16,914 bases of DNA from Deltaproteobacteria bacterium (GCA_016283195.1 JAEEML010000033.1:1-16914); one strand, 5' to 3'. Shown: positions 1-7,888, numbered from the stretch's first letter. Numbers and translations are program-made. Notes: generated by a model from the letters alone, not told the origin.

Positions 1-1927
1 CACCGTATTTGCTGATAAGATCTTCCGGGGCCATGCCGTTTTTCTTGGATTTACTCATCTTTTCCATGAGTACTTCCATATCTTTGCCGCATTTGGGGCA
101 TTTGGCTTTGGGCGGCGCGCCATTTGATACCTCCAGGGCGGCCGGCGGGAAATAGCCGTGATCGGGGCACTTAAAGCTATAAGCATTGACCATGCCCTGG
201 GTGATGAGGTGTTTCACCGGCTCATCTATATTTAAAAGGCCAAGATCGCGCATCACTTTGGTAAAGAAGCGGAAATATAATAGGTGCATTACGGCGTGTT
301 CCGGCCCGCCCAGGTAAACATCTATGGGCAGGTAGCGGTCGGCCGCCTCTTTGGCAAAGGGTTTTTCTTTATTTTTGGCATCGATGAAGCGGGCAAAATA
401 CCAGGCCGAATCGACAAAAGTATCCATCGTCTCGGTTTCTCGCCGCGCCGCGCCGCCGCACTTAGGACAGGTGCAATTGACAAAGCTTTCCAGTTTGGCA
501 AGAGGCGCGCCGCCGCTCTCCTTCATCTTGTAAATATCGGCAAAATCGGGGAGCAGCACCGGCAGATCCTTTTCCGGCACCGGCACCTGGCCGCATTTCG
601 GGCAGTTGATAATGGGAATGGGCGTGCCCCAATAGCGCTGGCGGCTAATGCCCCAATCGCGCAGATGATATTGAATGGTGGGGCGGCCAAAGCCCTTTTC
701 TTCGGCAAAGAGGGCCAGTTTTTGCCGCGCCTCAGCCGAAGTGAGGCCGGAAAAGTCGCCGCTATTATGCAAAATGCCGTCTTCGGTATAAGCAGCCGTA
801 AGCTCTGCCGGGAGAGTGCTGCCATCGGCCGGAGCAATCACCTGGTGGATGGGGATATTATATTGTCTCGCAAAATCAAAATCGCGCTGATCGTGAGCCG
901 GCACGGCCATCACCGCGCCGGTACCGTATTCGGCCAGCACAAAATTGGCAAGATAAATGGGCACTTTGGCGCCGGTATAGGGATTTATGGCATAAGCGCC
1001 GGTAAAGACGCCCTCTTTTTTGCCCCCTTCGGCGGTGCGCTCGATTTTGTCGGTCTTGCGCATTTTTTCAATAAAAGCCGTAACTTCGGCTTTTCTATCG
1101 GCGCTGGTAATTTCGAGAGCTAGGGCGTGTTCCGGAGCCAGTGAGAGGAAAGAGCAGCCAAAGATGGTATCCACACGGGTGGTAAAGATCTCGATTTTGC
1201 GCCCCTCTCTATCGCCATCTATAGCAAAAAAGACTCTGGCGCCCTGGCTCTTGCCAATCCAGTTGCGCTGCATGGTGACAATGCGCTCCGGCCAGCCGGA
1301 AAGTTTATCGAGATCGCTTAAAAGCTCCTCGGCATAAGCGGTGATTTTAAAGGCCCACTCATCAATAGTGGTGGTGGTGACATCGCTATGGCCGCGCCAG
1401 CACTTGCCGTTTACCACCTGCTCATTGGCCAAAACGGTATTGCAGCTATGGCACCAGTTGACAGTGCTTTTTTTCTTATAAACCAAGCCCTTTTCCAGCA
1501 TTTTGAGGAAGAACCACTGATTCCAGCGGTAATATTCCGGGTCGGAAGTGGTGATTTCCCGCTCCCAATCAAAAGAAAAGCCGCCATGCTCCATTTGCTC
1601 TTTAACCGCCGCTATATTTTTGGGAGTTCTTATTTGCGGCGGAATACCATCTTCGATAGCGGCATTTTCGGCCGGCAGACCAAAGGAATCCCAGCCCATG
1701 GGGTGCAGAACATCATAGCCCTGGAGGCGTTTAAAACGGGCTAAAACATCGCCGATACTGTAAACGCGCATGTGACCCATGTGCAATTTGCCAGAAGGGT
1801 AGGGGAACATCTCCAAAATATAAAAGGGGTCGCCCTTACCGTTTAAGGCGTAGGAATTTTCCTCACGCCACCGTTTTTGCCACTTGGCTTCAATTTGCTG
1901 CGGCATATACCGTTCTTCCAAAGTCAT
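1..1927 (-). CDS. leuS: Leucine--tRNA ligase, 3'-truncated by window edge
   Basis: Class I leucyl-tRNA synthetase, a cytosolic enzyme that charges tRNA-Leu using ATP. About 642 residues are visible and the frame stays open from the ATG to the window edge. The HIGH signature appears as HMGH (residues 49-52, inside YPSGKLHMGHMRVYS). A CxxC plus CWRGH zinc-type insertion lies near residues 158-175. The TMDTFVDSAWYFARF block and the MEKMSKSKKNG catalytic loop (KMSKS at 623-627) follow. The region between HMGH and KMSKS holds the editing (CP1) domain. The anticodon-binding C-terminus, normally a further 200 or so residues, is outside the window. The start is set by AAGGAG six bases upstream of ATG. 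The gene lies 54 bp downstream of the Crp/Fnr gene on the same strand, so co-transcription is plausible. A small inverted repeat (TTACC/GGTAA, 1939-1953) sits just upstream of the ribosome site. Nothing in the visible part looks broken. Confidence 0.97.
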   Translation of the reverse strand, partial: MTLEERYMPQQIEAKWQKRWREENSYALNGKGDPFYILEMFPYPSGKLHMGHMRVYSIGDVLARFKRLQGYDVLHPMGWDSFGLPAENAAIEDGIPPQIRTPKNIAAVKEQMEHGGFSFDWEREITTSDPEYYRWNQWFFLKMLEKGLVYKKKSTVNWCHSCNTVLANEQVVNGKCWRGHSDVTTTTIDEWAFKITAYAEELLSDLDKLSGWPERIVTMQRNWIGKSQGARVFFAIDGDREGRKIEIFTTRVDTIFGCSFLSLAPEHALALEITSADRKAEVTAFIEKMRKTDKIERTAEGGKKEGVFTGAYAINPYTGAKVPIYLANFVLAEYGTGAVMAVPAHDQRDFDFARQYNIPIHQVIAPADGSTLPAELTAAYTEDGILHNSGDFSGLTSAEARQKLALFAEEKGFGRPTIQYHLRDWGISRQRYWGTPIPIINCPKCGQVPVPEKDLPVLLPDFADIYKMKESGGAPLAKLESFVNCTCPKCGGAARRETETMDTFVDSAWYFARFIDAKNKEKPFAKEAADRYLPIDVYLGGPEHAVMHLLYFRFFTKVMRDLGLLNIDEPVKHLITQGMVNAYSFKCPDHGYFPPAALEVSNGAPPKAKCPKCGKDMEVLMEKMSKSKKNGMAPEDLISKYG

Positions 1928-1981
1928 AACATTCTCCTTTACCTGTTTGGTAATAAATAAAAAGTAAGCTGCTATATATTC

Positions 1982-2668
1982 CTAGCTGCGTTTGGGCATT
2001 TTGCTAAAAAATTTGGGGAGCAGAATAAGGCTTTTGCCTTCAATGGCAATGAGATTTTGGCGCTGAAAATTGCCGAGAGCGCGGGAGACGGTTTCCCGGC
2101 TGGCGCCAATCATGGAGGCCAGTTCCTGATGAGTGGGGCGTTCTGGGATTAAGACACCGTTTTCCACTTCTTCTCCGTCGTGTTCGGCAATTTCGCTCAG
2201 CTGATTGCAAAGGCGGTTATAGACATCCAGAAGAGCCAGATTGCCTATGACATCATCGGCTTTTCTAAGGCGCAGTGACATTTCGGTTAAAATATTGATA
2301 GCTGTTTGCGGAAAGCTGGTGATGTGGCTCACAAAGTCACGGCGCTTTAAAATTACCAGCGTGGAATTTTCGAGAGCAATAACAGTGGCGCTGCGCGGCT
2401 GGCCGTCAAGCAGTGACATTTCGCCGAAAAAATCACCCTCGCGAAAAGAGGAGAGGACAATCTCCCGCCCGTTTTCGCCGGCTAAAACCGCTTTTAATTT
2501 ACCGGCGGAGACAAAGAAAATGGCATCCCCAGGGTCGTCTTTATATACTACGATGCTACCGGCCGAGTATTCTTGAGTTTTTGTGCGTCTGGCGAGGTCT
2601 TCCAGCACTTCATCCGAGAGTGTTTCAAAAATACTGACATTACGCAAAAGCTCAATTACCTTAAGCAT
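1982..2668 (-). CDS. Crp/Fnr-family transcriptional regulator
   Basis: Predicted homodimeric DNA-binding regulator, 228 residues, the usual length for the family. The N-terminal cyclic-nucleotide-binding-like barrel (about residues 10-120) has a well-kept phosphate-binding cassette, GDFFGEMSLLDGQPRSAT, with Arg92-Ser93 where E. coli CRP contacts the cAMP phosphate. A long dimer helix follows, then a C-terminal winged helix-turn-helix (HQELASMIGASRETVSRAL, about 180-198). No N-terminal cysteine cluster is seen, so an Fnr-like iron-sulfur sensor is unlikely; cAMP or another nucleotide is the better guess. The start at 2668 is preferred because AAAGGTG lies nine bases upstream; a GTG 39 bases further out (2707) would add 13 residues but falls almost on the predicted transcription start. 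The gene is divergent from the Lon-related protease, with leuS downstream. A palindrome over its own -35 suggests autoregulation (inference). Confidence 0.93.
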   Translation of the reverse strand: MLKVIELLRNVSIFETLSDEVLEDLARRTKTQEYSAGSIVVYKDDPGDAIFFVSAGKLKAVLAGENGREIVLSSFREGDFFGEMSLLDGQPRSATVIALENSTLVILKRRDFVSHITSFPQTAINILTEMSLRLRKADDVIGNLALLDVYNRLCNQLSEIAEHDGEEVENGVLIPERPTHQELASMIGASRETVSRALGNFQRQNLIAIEGKSLILLPKFFSKMPKRS

Positions 2669-2714
2669 GGCCTGGGTCACCTTTCTTCTAAAACGTGTTC
2701 TAAGCACGCAGCTT

Positions 2715-2723
2715 TGGTATAAT
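2715..2723 (+). promoter_or_regulatory. Predicted extended -10 promoter of the Lon-related protease gene
   Basis: TGGTATAAT is a perfect extended -10 (TGn followed by TATAAT at 2718-2723). The -35 region (about 2695-2700, GTGTTC) is poor, which is usual for extended -10 promoters. The start point would be near 2730, giving a leader of about 90 bases that carries the palindrome at 2740-2754 and a stem-loop abutting the ribosome site. Confidence 0.55.
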
Positions 2724-2747
2724 AGAATAAAATTTGCCGATTGTCAG
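2719..2747 (-). promoter_or_regulatory. Predicted sigma-70 promoter of the Crp/Fnr gene
   Basis: On the minus strand CTGACA (2747-2742) and TATTAT (2724-2719) are separated by 17 bases. Transcription would begin near 2712, leaving a leader of about 44 bases before the ATG at 2668. The -10 occupies the same bases as the plus-strand TATAAT of the protease gene, so the two polymerases could not load at once. Confidence 0.6.
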
Positions 2748-2754
2748 CTACAAT
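2740..2754. promoter_or_regulatory. Candidate palindromic operator ATTGT-N5-ACAAT
   Basis: ATTGTCAGCTACAAT has perfect 5-base inverted arms around a 5-base centre. It covers most of the -35 of the Crp/Fnr promoter and lies about 10-24 bases downstream of the protease start point. Its size and symmetry resemble half-sites read by Crp/Fnr dimers, but it is neither a consensus CRP nor a consensus FNR box. Autoregulation is inferred from position only. Confidence 0.35.
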
Positions 2755-2775
2755 TAGGTGAAGTAATGTACTGGT

Positions 2776-2805
2776 TGCCGGTTCTTTGTTTTTTGCTAAC
2801 CGGTA
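2776..2805 (+). other. Stem-loop in the protease leader next to the Shine-Dalgarno site
   Basis: TGCCGGTT (2776-2783) can pair with AACCGGTA (2798-2805), eight pairs including one G-U, around a 14-base U-rich loop. The last base of the stem is the first base of the AGGAG ribosome site (2805-2809), so the fold could affect initiation at 2819. The pairing is visible; a regulatory role is inference. Confidence 0.4.
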
Positions 2806-2818
2806 GGAGCTTAAATCT

Positions 2819-5284
2819 ATGAAAGAAAGCAATGCCTTGCCCCGCCAGGAACTCTTATTGCCGGTGAGTGCCCTGCGTTTAAAATGCGATCCGGCTCTTT
2901 TGCCTTTTGAAACCACCGCCGAGCTTTCGCCAGATGCCGGCACGCCAGACCTCTTTCACCAGGATAGAGCACTAAAGGCTATTGAATTTGGCCTGGAAAT
3001 TCCCACCAGAGGCTATAATGTGGTGGTAATTGGCGATACCGGTAGCGGCAAGACCTCAATTTTAAAGAATATTATCACCAAGAAAGCTCAAAAAGAGGCA
3101 GTGCCGGAAGATATTTGCTATGTCTATAATTTTGACAACCATGATGAACCGGTGGCCCTTATGCTTCCTTGCGGTTTTGGCAATAAACTGGCTAAAGCCA
3201 TGGATGAGCTGGTGGCCGATTTGAGCCAGGGTATTCAGCGCGCCATTTTCGCCGATAAATCACATGATGTGCGGGCTAAAATAAATATTGATATGCACAA
3301 AAAGGAAGACCGCCTTTTTAAGCGCCTCTCGCAGCAAGCGCGCAAATATCGCCTTAGTGTGCGCCGCGAAGAAGACCGCCTTATGGTGGTGCCGCTTTTA
3401 AATAATGAGCCTATGGATAGCGAGGCCTATTCGCAGCTTCCCGATGATACGCGGGCTGATATTGAGCGCGGAGCGGCGGCGCTCCATGAGAGTTTTGCCG
3501 ATTTTGAACGCGAACGTTTAAGAATTGCCAAAAAAGCCTTTAAAAAACGCCAGGAGCAGGAAAGGCGCCTCATAAAGCCCATTGTTAAGCAGCTCATAGA
3601 TGCTTTAAAAGATAATTTTAAAGAGATTGCCAGCGAGCAGCTCACTCACTATTTTGATCAGGTTTCGGCCAATATTATAGATGATTATCGGAGCTTTTTA
3701 CCGGAAGAAGAGTACGAGCCGGGCTCGGCCGATGAAAATAGCAATCCGCTGGAAGAAGAAGATAGCGAGGTTGATAAATTTTTGGCTTATAAAGTCAATG
3801 TGCTGGTAGATCGCCACCGCCAGCAGGGGGCGCCGGTTATTTTTGAATCCAACCCCACCAGCAGCAATTTGATGGGCTATTTGGAATATAAAGAAATTCG
3901 CGGGGCTTTAAAAGCCGAGCACACCTCTATTCGCGCCGGAGCGCTGCATAAGGCCAACGGCGGCTATCTTATTATTCAGATTCAGGATATTGCCACTCAC
4001 CCCACCGCCTGGGATAATTTAAAAAAGGCTCTGCGTCTAAAAGTAGCGCAAATTGATGATAATTCCGAAGATGGCCACCCCAAAATTGTGGGCACTATTC
4101 ATCCGTCACCCATCCCCTTGCAAACCAAAGTAATTTTAATCGGTACGCCGGAGACTTATTACCTCTTAAGGTCGCAGGATGAGGAATTTTCCCGCCTTTT
4201 TAAGGTGAAAGCCGATTTTTCCTACTCGGTGCCGCGCAATAAAAAGAATTTGCTCCTGCTCTCTAAATTTATGGCCAAAGTGTGCAAAGAGGAGGGGTAT
4301 TTGCCCTTTAATAAAGAGGCGGTGGCCCTGATTGTCGAGGAAGCCAGCCGTGAAGTTGAAGAGCAAAAAGAAATTACTACGCGCCTGAGCTCCATTTTAG
4401 ACCTCATGGCCGAGGGCAATTACTGGGCTATCAAGGCCAGGCACACTGTCATTACGCTTGATGATATCAAAAAAGCCCTGGCTGAGCGCCGGCAACGTCA
4501 TTCGCAGGAAGAAGACATAACGCTAAAATCCCTGAAAAACGGAGCTATTTTACTGGAGACCAAAGGAGCAGTGGTGGGCCAGATCAACGGCCTGGCCGTT
4601 TATGATTTGGGTGATTACGCTTTTGGCATTCCGAGCCGCATCACCGCCCAGGTTTTTGTGGGCGAGGATGGTATTATCAATATCGACCGCGAAGTTAAAC
4701 TCTCCGGCGCGGTGCATGATAAAGGCTCGATGATTATTGCCGGTTATCTTGGTGGCAAATATGCTAAAGATCAGCCACTTACCTTCTCGGCCAGTGTTAC
4801 TTTTGAGCAGATGTACAGCGGAGTAGAGGGTGACAGCGCTTCGGCTACCGAGCTCTTTGCTTTGCTCTCCGCTCTCTCCGGGGTGCCCATTAATCAATCT
4901 ATTGCTGTTACCGGCTCGGTAAATCAATTGGGTGTGATTCAGCCTGTAGGCGGCCTCAATGAAAAAATCGAGGGTATGTTTAAAATTTGCCAGATGAAGG
5001 GTTTAACCGGCAAACAAGGGGCTATTATCCCGCGCCGCAATGTGCAAAACCTCATGCTGGAGAGTAAGGTTCTGGAGGCAGTGGAGAAGGGCACATTCCA
5101 CATCTGGGCCGTTGATACCGTCGATGAGGCTATGGAGATTTTGACCGGCTGTCCGGCGGGCAAAGCGGCGGCTGACGGCACTTACCCGGAAGGCACAATC
5201 AACTTTTTAGTCCAAAAACATTTGGCGGAGCTGGCCAGCAAAATGGAAGAAAAGAAGGAAGAAAAAGAGAACGCCTCCGCCTGA
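2819..5284 (+). CDS. Lon-related ATP-dependent protease (AAA_32/Lon_C, LonB/YcbZ-like)
   Basis: An 821-residue predicted cytosolic AAA+ serine protease that unfolds and degrades proteins. The N-terminal AAA_32-type ATPase carries a Walker A at residues 72-80 (GDTGSGKTS). A long charged, helical insertion (about 150-330) precedes the rest of the ATPase core. The C-terminal Lon protease domain (about 570-790) has the catalytic dyad: Ser673 in GVEGDSASAT and Lys716 in GGLNEKIEG. The 43-residue separation matches the Ser679/Lys722 pair of E. coli Lon. It lacks the LAN substrate domain of true Lon and any obvious membrane segment, so it belongs to the Lon-related group rather than archaeal membrane LonB. 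The tail is Lys/Glu-rich. The start is fixed by AGGAG nine bases before ATG. It is divergent from a Crp/Fnr gene with an overlapping promoter, so joint control is plausible. Substrates are unknown. Confidence 0.94.
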   Translation: MKESNALPRQELLLPVSALRLKCDPALLPFETTAELSPDAGTPDLFHQDRALKAIEFGLEIPTRGYNVVVIGDTGSGKTSILKNIITKKAQKEAVPEDICYVYNFDNHDEPVALMLPCGFGNKLAKAMDELVADLSQGIQRAIFADKSHDVRAKINIDMHKKEDRLFKRLSQQARKYRLSVRREEDRLMVVPLLNNEPMDSEAYSQLPDDTRADIERGAAALHESFADFERERLRIAKKAFKKRQEQERRLIKPIVKQLIDALKDNFKEIASEQLTHYFDQVSANIIDDYRSFLPEEEYEPGSADENSNPLEEEDSEVDKFLAYKVNVLVDRHRQQGAPVIFESNPTSSNLMGYLEYKEIRGALKAEHTSIRAGALHKANGGYLIIQIQDIATHPTAWDNLKKALRLKVAQIDDNSEDGHPKIVGTIHPSPIPLQTKVILIGTPETYYLLRSQDEEFSRLFKVKADFSYSVPRNKKNLLLLSKFMAKVCKEEGYLPFNKEAVALIVEEASREVEEQKEITTRLSSILDLMAEGNYWAIKARHTVITLDDIKKALAERRQRHSQEEDITLKSLKNGAILLETKGAVVGQINGLAVYDLGDYAFGIPSRITAQVFVGEDGIINIDREVKLSGAVHDKGSMIIAGYLGGKYAKDQPLTFSASVTFEQMYSGVEGDSASATELFALLSALSGVPINQSIAVTGSVNQLGVIQPVGGLNEKIEGMFKICQMKGLTGKQGAIIPRRNVQNLMLESKVLEAVEKGTFHIWAVDTVDEAMEILTGCPAGKAAADGTYPEGTINFLVQKHLAELASKMEEKKEEKENASA

Positions 5285-5308
5285 AATAGGCAATAATTTT
5301 AAGAAGCC

Positions 5309-5340
5309 TAAAAATGCGAAAGCACGGTGTGCTATTTTTA
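5309..5340 (+). terminator. Weak candidate terminator after the protease gene
   Basis: AGCAC-GGT-GTGCT (5321-5333) forms a five-pair hairpin, flanked by TAAAAAT and ATTTTTA that can extend the stem across a five-base bulge. It lies 25 bases after the stop codon and ends in a short T run. The stem is modest, so termination may be partial. Confidence 0.4.
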
Positions 5341-5347
5341 CCCTCTC

Positions 5348-5376
5348 TTGTTCTAGCCCATATATTATGCTAAAAT
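5348..5376 (+). promoter_or_regulatory. Predicted promoter of the AAA-ATPase/PD-(D/E)XK gene
   Basis: TTGTTC (5348-5353), a 17-base spacer and TAAAAT (5371-5376) preceded by TGC form an extended -10 promoter. Transcription would begin near 5383, about 37 bases before the ATG, so the gene appears to be transcribed independently of the protease gene. Confidence 0.55.
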
Positions 5377-5419
5377 ACGCCAATTCTTAGCGCTCCCTGG
5401 CGCATATTGAAAGGCAAAA

Positions 5420-6970
5420 ATGGCGCAAAAATACCCTATCGGCATTCAAACATTTACCACCATTCGTTTGGAAGGTTATGATTACGCCGACAAAACAGAT
5501 CTTATTTATGAGCTGGCCCATGGAGCCAAATTTAACTTTCTTTCCCGCCCGCGCCGCTTTGGCAAGAGCCTTTTGGTCTCTACTTTGGAAGCCTATTTTC
5601 GAGGAAAAAAAGAGCTTTTTAAAGGGCTTTTCATGGAAAAACTGGAAAAGGAGTGGCTTTCTTATCCGGTTTTGCACCTCGACCTTTCCGGCGCTGCCTA
5701 TATCAGGCCGGAAGCGTTGGAAAATCTGCTCCATGTGAGCCTTTGTGAGTGGGAAAAGATTTATGGCCCAAATAGCGCGGAAAAGACTCTGGAGAGCCGC
5801 TTTAAGGGGCTTATCAAGAGGGCTAACGAAAAGACCGGCCAAAAAGTGGTTATTTTAATTGATGAATATGGAAAGCCCATTTTGGATACTATCGGCAATG
5901 AGAGTTTACAGAATGTTTATCGCGCTATGCTGCACGGCTTTTACGGCTGTTTAAAATCCTCAGAAGGCCTCATTAAATTTGCCCTTTTAACCGGCGTTAC
6001 CAAAATTGGAAAACTCAGTGTTTTCAGCGCCTTAAATAATCTCTTTGATATTACTTTCGATGCCCGCTACAGTACTATTTGCGGTATTTGCGAAGAAGAA
6101 ATTCGCCCGCTTTTTGCCGAGGGGCTAAAGGAGATGGCCGAGGCTAATAATACTACGGTGGACGATATTTGCGCTAAGCTGAAAGAGCGCTACGACGGCT
6201 ACCATTTTAAGAATGGCAGCGCCGATGTCTATAACCCCTTTAGCCTCTTAACTGCTCTATATAGAAAAGAAATTTCCGATTATTGGTTTGCGACAGGCAC
6301 CCCCACATACCTGGTTGAGCTCTTTAGAGCCAACCATTACCAAATAGGCCAAATAGATGCCAAATTCTATAGCGAAGCAGAATTAAGCGAGATTAATTCT
6401 TTTGATAGTGATGTAATTCCGCTACTTTACCAGAGTGGCTACCTCACTTTAAAAGAATATGACGGGCGCTTTAATAATTACAAACTGGGCTTTCCCAATA
6501 AAGAGGTGGAGCATGGCCTTTTAAACTTTTTTGTGCCCTTTTATTCGCGGGCCAGAGGGGCTTCAGAGTTTGATGTACCTAATTTTATTGAAGATATTCG
6601 CCGGGGTGATGCCACCACTTTTATGGAGCGCATAGCCGCGCTTATGGCCGATACGCCTTATGGAATAGAAAGCGACCTGGAAGTGCATGTGCCAAATTTT
6701 TGCTATCTCCTCTTTAAACTCTTGGGCTACTATGTGGAGGCCGAATACCGCACCAATGTCGGCCGCATAGATTTGATATTTAAAACAAAGGGTTACATAT
6801 ATATCATGGAATTTAAAAACGGCCGCTCGGCCAAAGAAGCTTTAAAGCAGATAAAAGCGCGCGGCTACGATGCCCCCTTTAAGAGCGACCCGCGCAAAAA
6901 GTTCCTAATAGGCGCCAATTTCAGCCTAAAGGCGCGGGGCCTGGGCAAGTTTATTATCGAGGAAGGCTAA
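5420..6970 (+). CDS. AAA-ATPase-like / PD-(D/E)XK nuclease-superfamily protein
   Basis: A 516-residue protein of the widespread AAA-ATPase_like plus PDDEXK_9 (DUF1703) architecture. The N-terminal half has the family's Walker A-like RPRRFGKS (43-50) and a Walker B-like VVILIDEYGKPIL (143-155). The C-terminal nuclease-like domain has GRIDLIF (Asp451) followed by IMEFK (Glu464, Lys466), the D...ExK pattern. Relatives often occur in several copies in gut and host-associated bacteria. Their function is not established; defence or mobile-DNA roles have been suggested from the domains alone. One oddity: the family usually reads IDEYDKP or IDEYDAP, whereas here position 151 is Gly. The start has GAAAGG five bases upstream. 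It has its own promoter, stands alone between a protease gene and a convergent broken lipoprotein gene, and is a good candidate for horizontal acquisition, though its base composition resembles its neighbours. The 80 bases after its stop hold no clear terminator. Confidence 0.88.
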   Translation: MAQKYPIGIQTFTTIRLEGYDYADKTDLIYELAHGAKFNFLSRPRRFGKSLLVSTLEAYFRGKKELFKGLFMEKLEKEWLSYPVLHLDLSGAAYIRPEALENLLHVSLCEWEKIYGPNSAEKTLESRFKGLIKRANEKTGQKVVILIDEYGKPILDTIGNESLQNVYRAMLHGFYGCLKSSEGLIKFALLTGVTKIGKLSVFSALNNLFDITFDARYSTICGICEEEIRPLFAEGLKEMAEANNTTVDDICAKLKERYDGYHFKNGSADVYNPFSLLTALYRKEISDYWFATGTPTYLVELFRANHYQIGQIDAKFYSEAELSEINSFDSDVIPLLYQSGYLTLKEYDGRFNNYKLGFPNKEVEHGLLNFFVPFYSRARGASEFDVPNFIEDIRRGDATTFMERIAALMADTPYGIESDLEVHVPNFCYLLFKLLGYYVEAEYRTNVGRIDLIFKTKGYIYIMEFKNGRSAKEALKQIKARGYDAPFKSDPRKKFLIGANFSLKARGLGKFIIEEG

Positions 6971-7050
6971 ATTTTTTGGAGCATAATCAGAAAAAGCCAT
7001 TAAGCCGCTACCCAGATGGGCGCCGGTTAGCAGCTGAGGAAACCTTGGCC

Positions 7051-7665
7051 CTAGTCCTTAACGCAGCGCACGGAGTAAGCGTTATCTTTACCTTTGGTCT
7101 GTAGTCCCGCGTAGCCATCGCCTAAGCACAGGCAATAAGAGTTGACTTTATCATGTTCCATAGTTGACCAAAAATAGGCGAGTAAACCCAAATAGTTGTA
7201 TTTGCCATAATAGGCGCCGGCGGGCAGGGCGCCAAAGGCAGTGCTGTTAGTGGCCTTAGCGGCATGATTACCTAATCCCGAATTTTTAGCCGTTAAGGCA
7301 AAATAAGCCGGATTCGGCCGGTCATAATCATCACCTGCATAACGCAGCAAATTGGTAAAATCTGCCAGTGTTGGCAAATGCCAGCCTTTGGGACATACCT
7401 TTTGAGCATCTTTCCAACTATAAAGACAGCCATATTTTTTCACAAAATCAGGATCTGCTGCGGTATTGGCTTAACAGGTAAGGGGCTTGCCATCATTACC
7501 GGTAGTGGCAGCCATGTTTTTAGCCGTCCAGATTAGGCCGTTTATGTTTACCGCTTCTATATCGCTTTTATTACTTGCCGCCGGTTTGGCGGGGTTTGCG
7601 GAACCGCCGCAGGCAGTAAGAGCTAGGGCAGTAATAAAGAGACCGATTTTCGCAAAGTTGCCCAT
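7051..7665 (-). pseudogene. Fibrobacter-succinogenes-major-domain lipoprotein, interrupted by in-frame TAA
   Basis: Read through one stop, this is a 204-residue lipoprotein. The start is ATG 7665, with AGGAGG six bases upstream. A signal sequence ends in the lipobox LTAC (Cys19), so the product would be lipid-anchored on the periplasmic side or outer membrane. A Fib_succ_major (TIGR02145-type) domain follows: INGLIWTAKNMA, then KYGCLYSWKDAQKVCPKGWHLPT, and a C-terminal YSVRCVKD. The function of this domain is unknown; it is common in surface proteins of Fibrobacter, Bacteroidetes and some gut bacteria. Codon 65 is TAA (7473-7471) directly after Cys64. Relatives normally have Tyr in this Cys-Tyr position, so a single TAT/TAC-to-TAA change explains it. 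The frame is otherwise intact on both sides, which suggests a recent mutation or a sequencing error. A 130-residue fragment from an internal ATG (7443) could be translated but lacks an export signal. Confidence 0.82.
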
Positions 7666-7720
7666 GATAAACCTCCTGGGTGAGCAGCTGGAGTGAACAA
7701 GCAATTGCTCCTTGCTCATT

Positions 7721-7748
7721 ATGATAAGCCCTGGCCGGCTTTGGTAAA
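7721..7748 (-). promoter_or_regulatory. Predicted promoter of the broken lipoprotein gene
   Basis: TTTACC (7748-7743), a 16-base spacer and TATCAT (7726-7721) lie on the minus strand. Transcription would begin near 7714, about 50 bases before the ATG at 7665, which argues against an upstream ATG at 7719. A perfect 10-base palindrome, AGCAATTGCT (7700-7709), lies in the leader. Confidence 0.4.
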
Positions 7749-7795
7749 TTGTGGATCAACTTTTAGCAAATTGGTTAATAGCTGGGGGGAAAAGG

Positions 7796-7888
7796 TGGCG
7801 GAGAGAGAGGGGTTTGAACCCTCGTTACCGGTTTTGCCAGTAAACTCGCTTAGCAAGCGAGCGCCTTCAGCCGCTCGGCCATCTCTCC
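7796..7888 (-). tRNA. tRNA-Ser(GCU)
   Basis: Class II tRNA of 93 bases with encoded CCA (7798-7796). The acceptor stem is GGAGAGA/TCTCTCC with discriminator G. The anticodon stem CTCGC/GCGAG encloses loop TTGCTAA, so the anticodon is GCT (7854-7852). A long variable arm (TTACTGGCAAAACCGGTAA), typical of serine tRNAs, and a GGGTTCAAACCC T-arm are present. It reads AGC/AGU codons. It follows tRNA-Ser(UGA) after a 22-base spacer and probably shares its transcript. No strong terminator is visible downstream. Confidence 0.96.

Noticed and set aside
284-1744. Three plus-strand reading frames opposite leuS (284-1123, 1020-1337, 1388-1744)
   Set aside because: They lie antisense to well-conserved LeuRS motifs in a continuous frame and have no ribosome sites or recognisable domains; they are shadows of leuS.
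1928-1981. Leader regulation of leuS by a T-box or leucine leader peptide
   Set aside because: The 54-base gap is too short for a T-box, and no Leu-rich short frame or terminator/antiterminator pair is present; only a five-pair inverted repeat is seen.
2677-2943. Minus-strand 88-residue frame across the regulator/protease control region
   Set aside because: It overlaps both promoters and the protease start, has no ribosome site and encodes nothing recognisable.
7471-7473. TAA recoded as tyrosine
   Set aside because: TAA serves as an ordinary stop for other genes in the window (for example mazG and the AspT-type gene), and no recoding element is visible.
7471-7719. Treating the two lipoprotein pieces as separate genes, with a start at 7719
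   Set aside because: Both are in the same frame of one recognisable domain; the strong ribosome site and lipobox fit ATG 7665, and 7719 falls beside the predicted -10.
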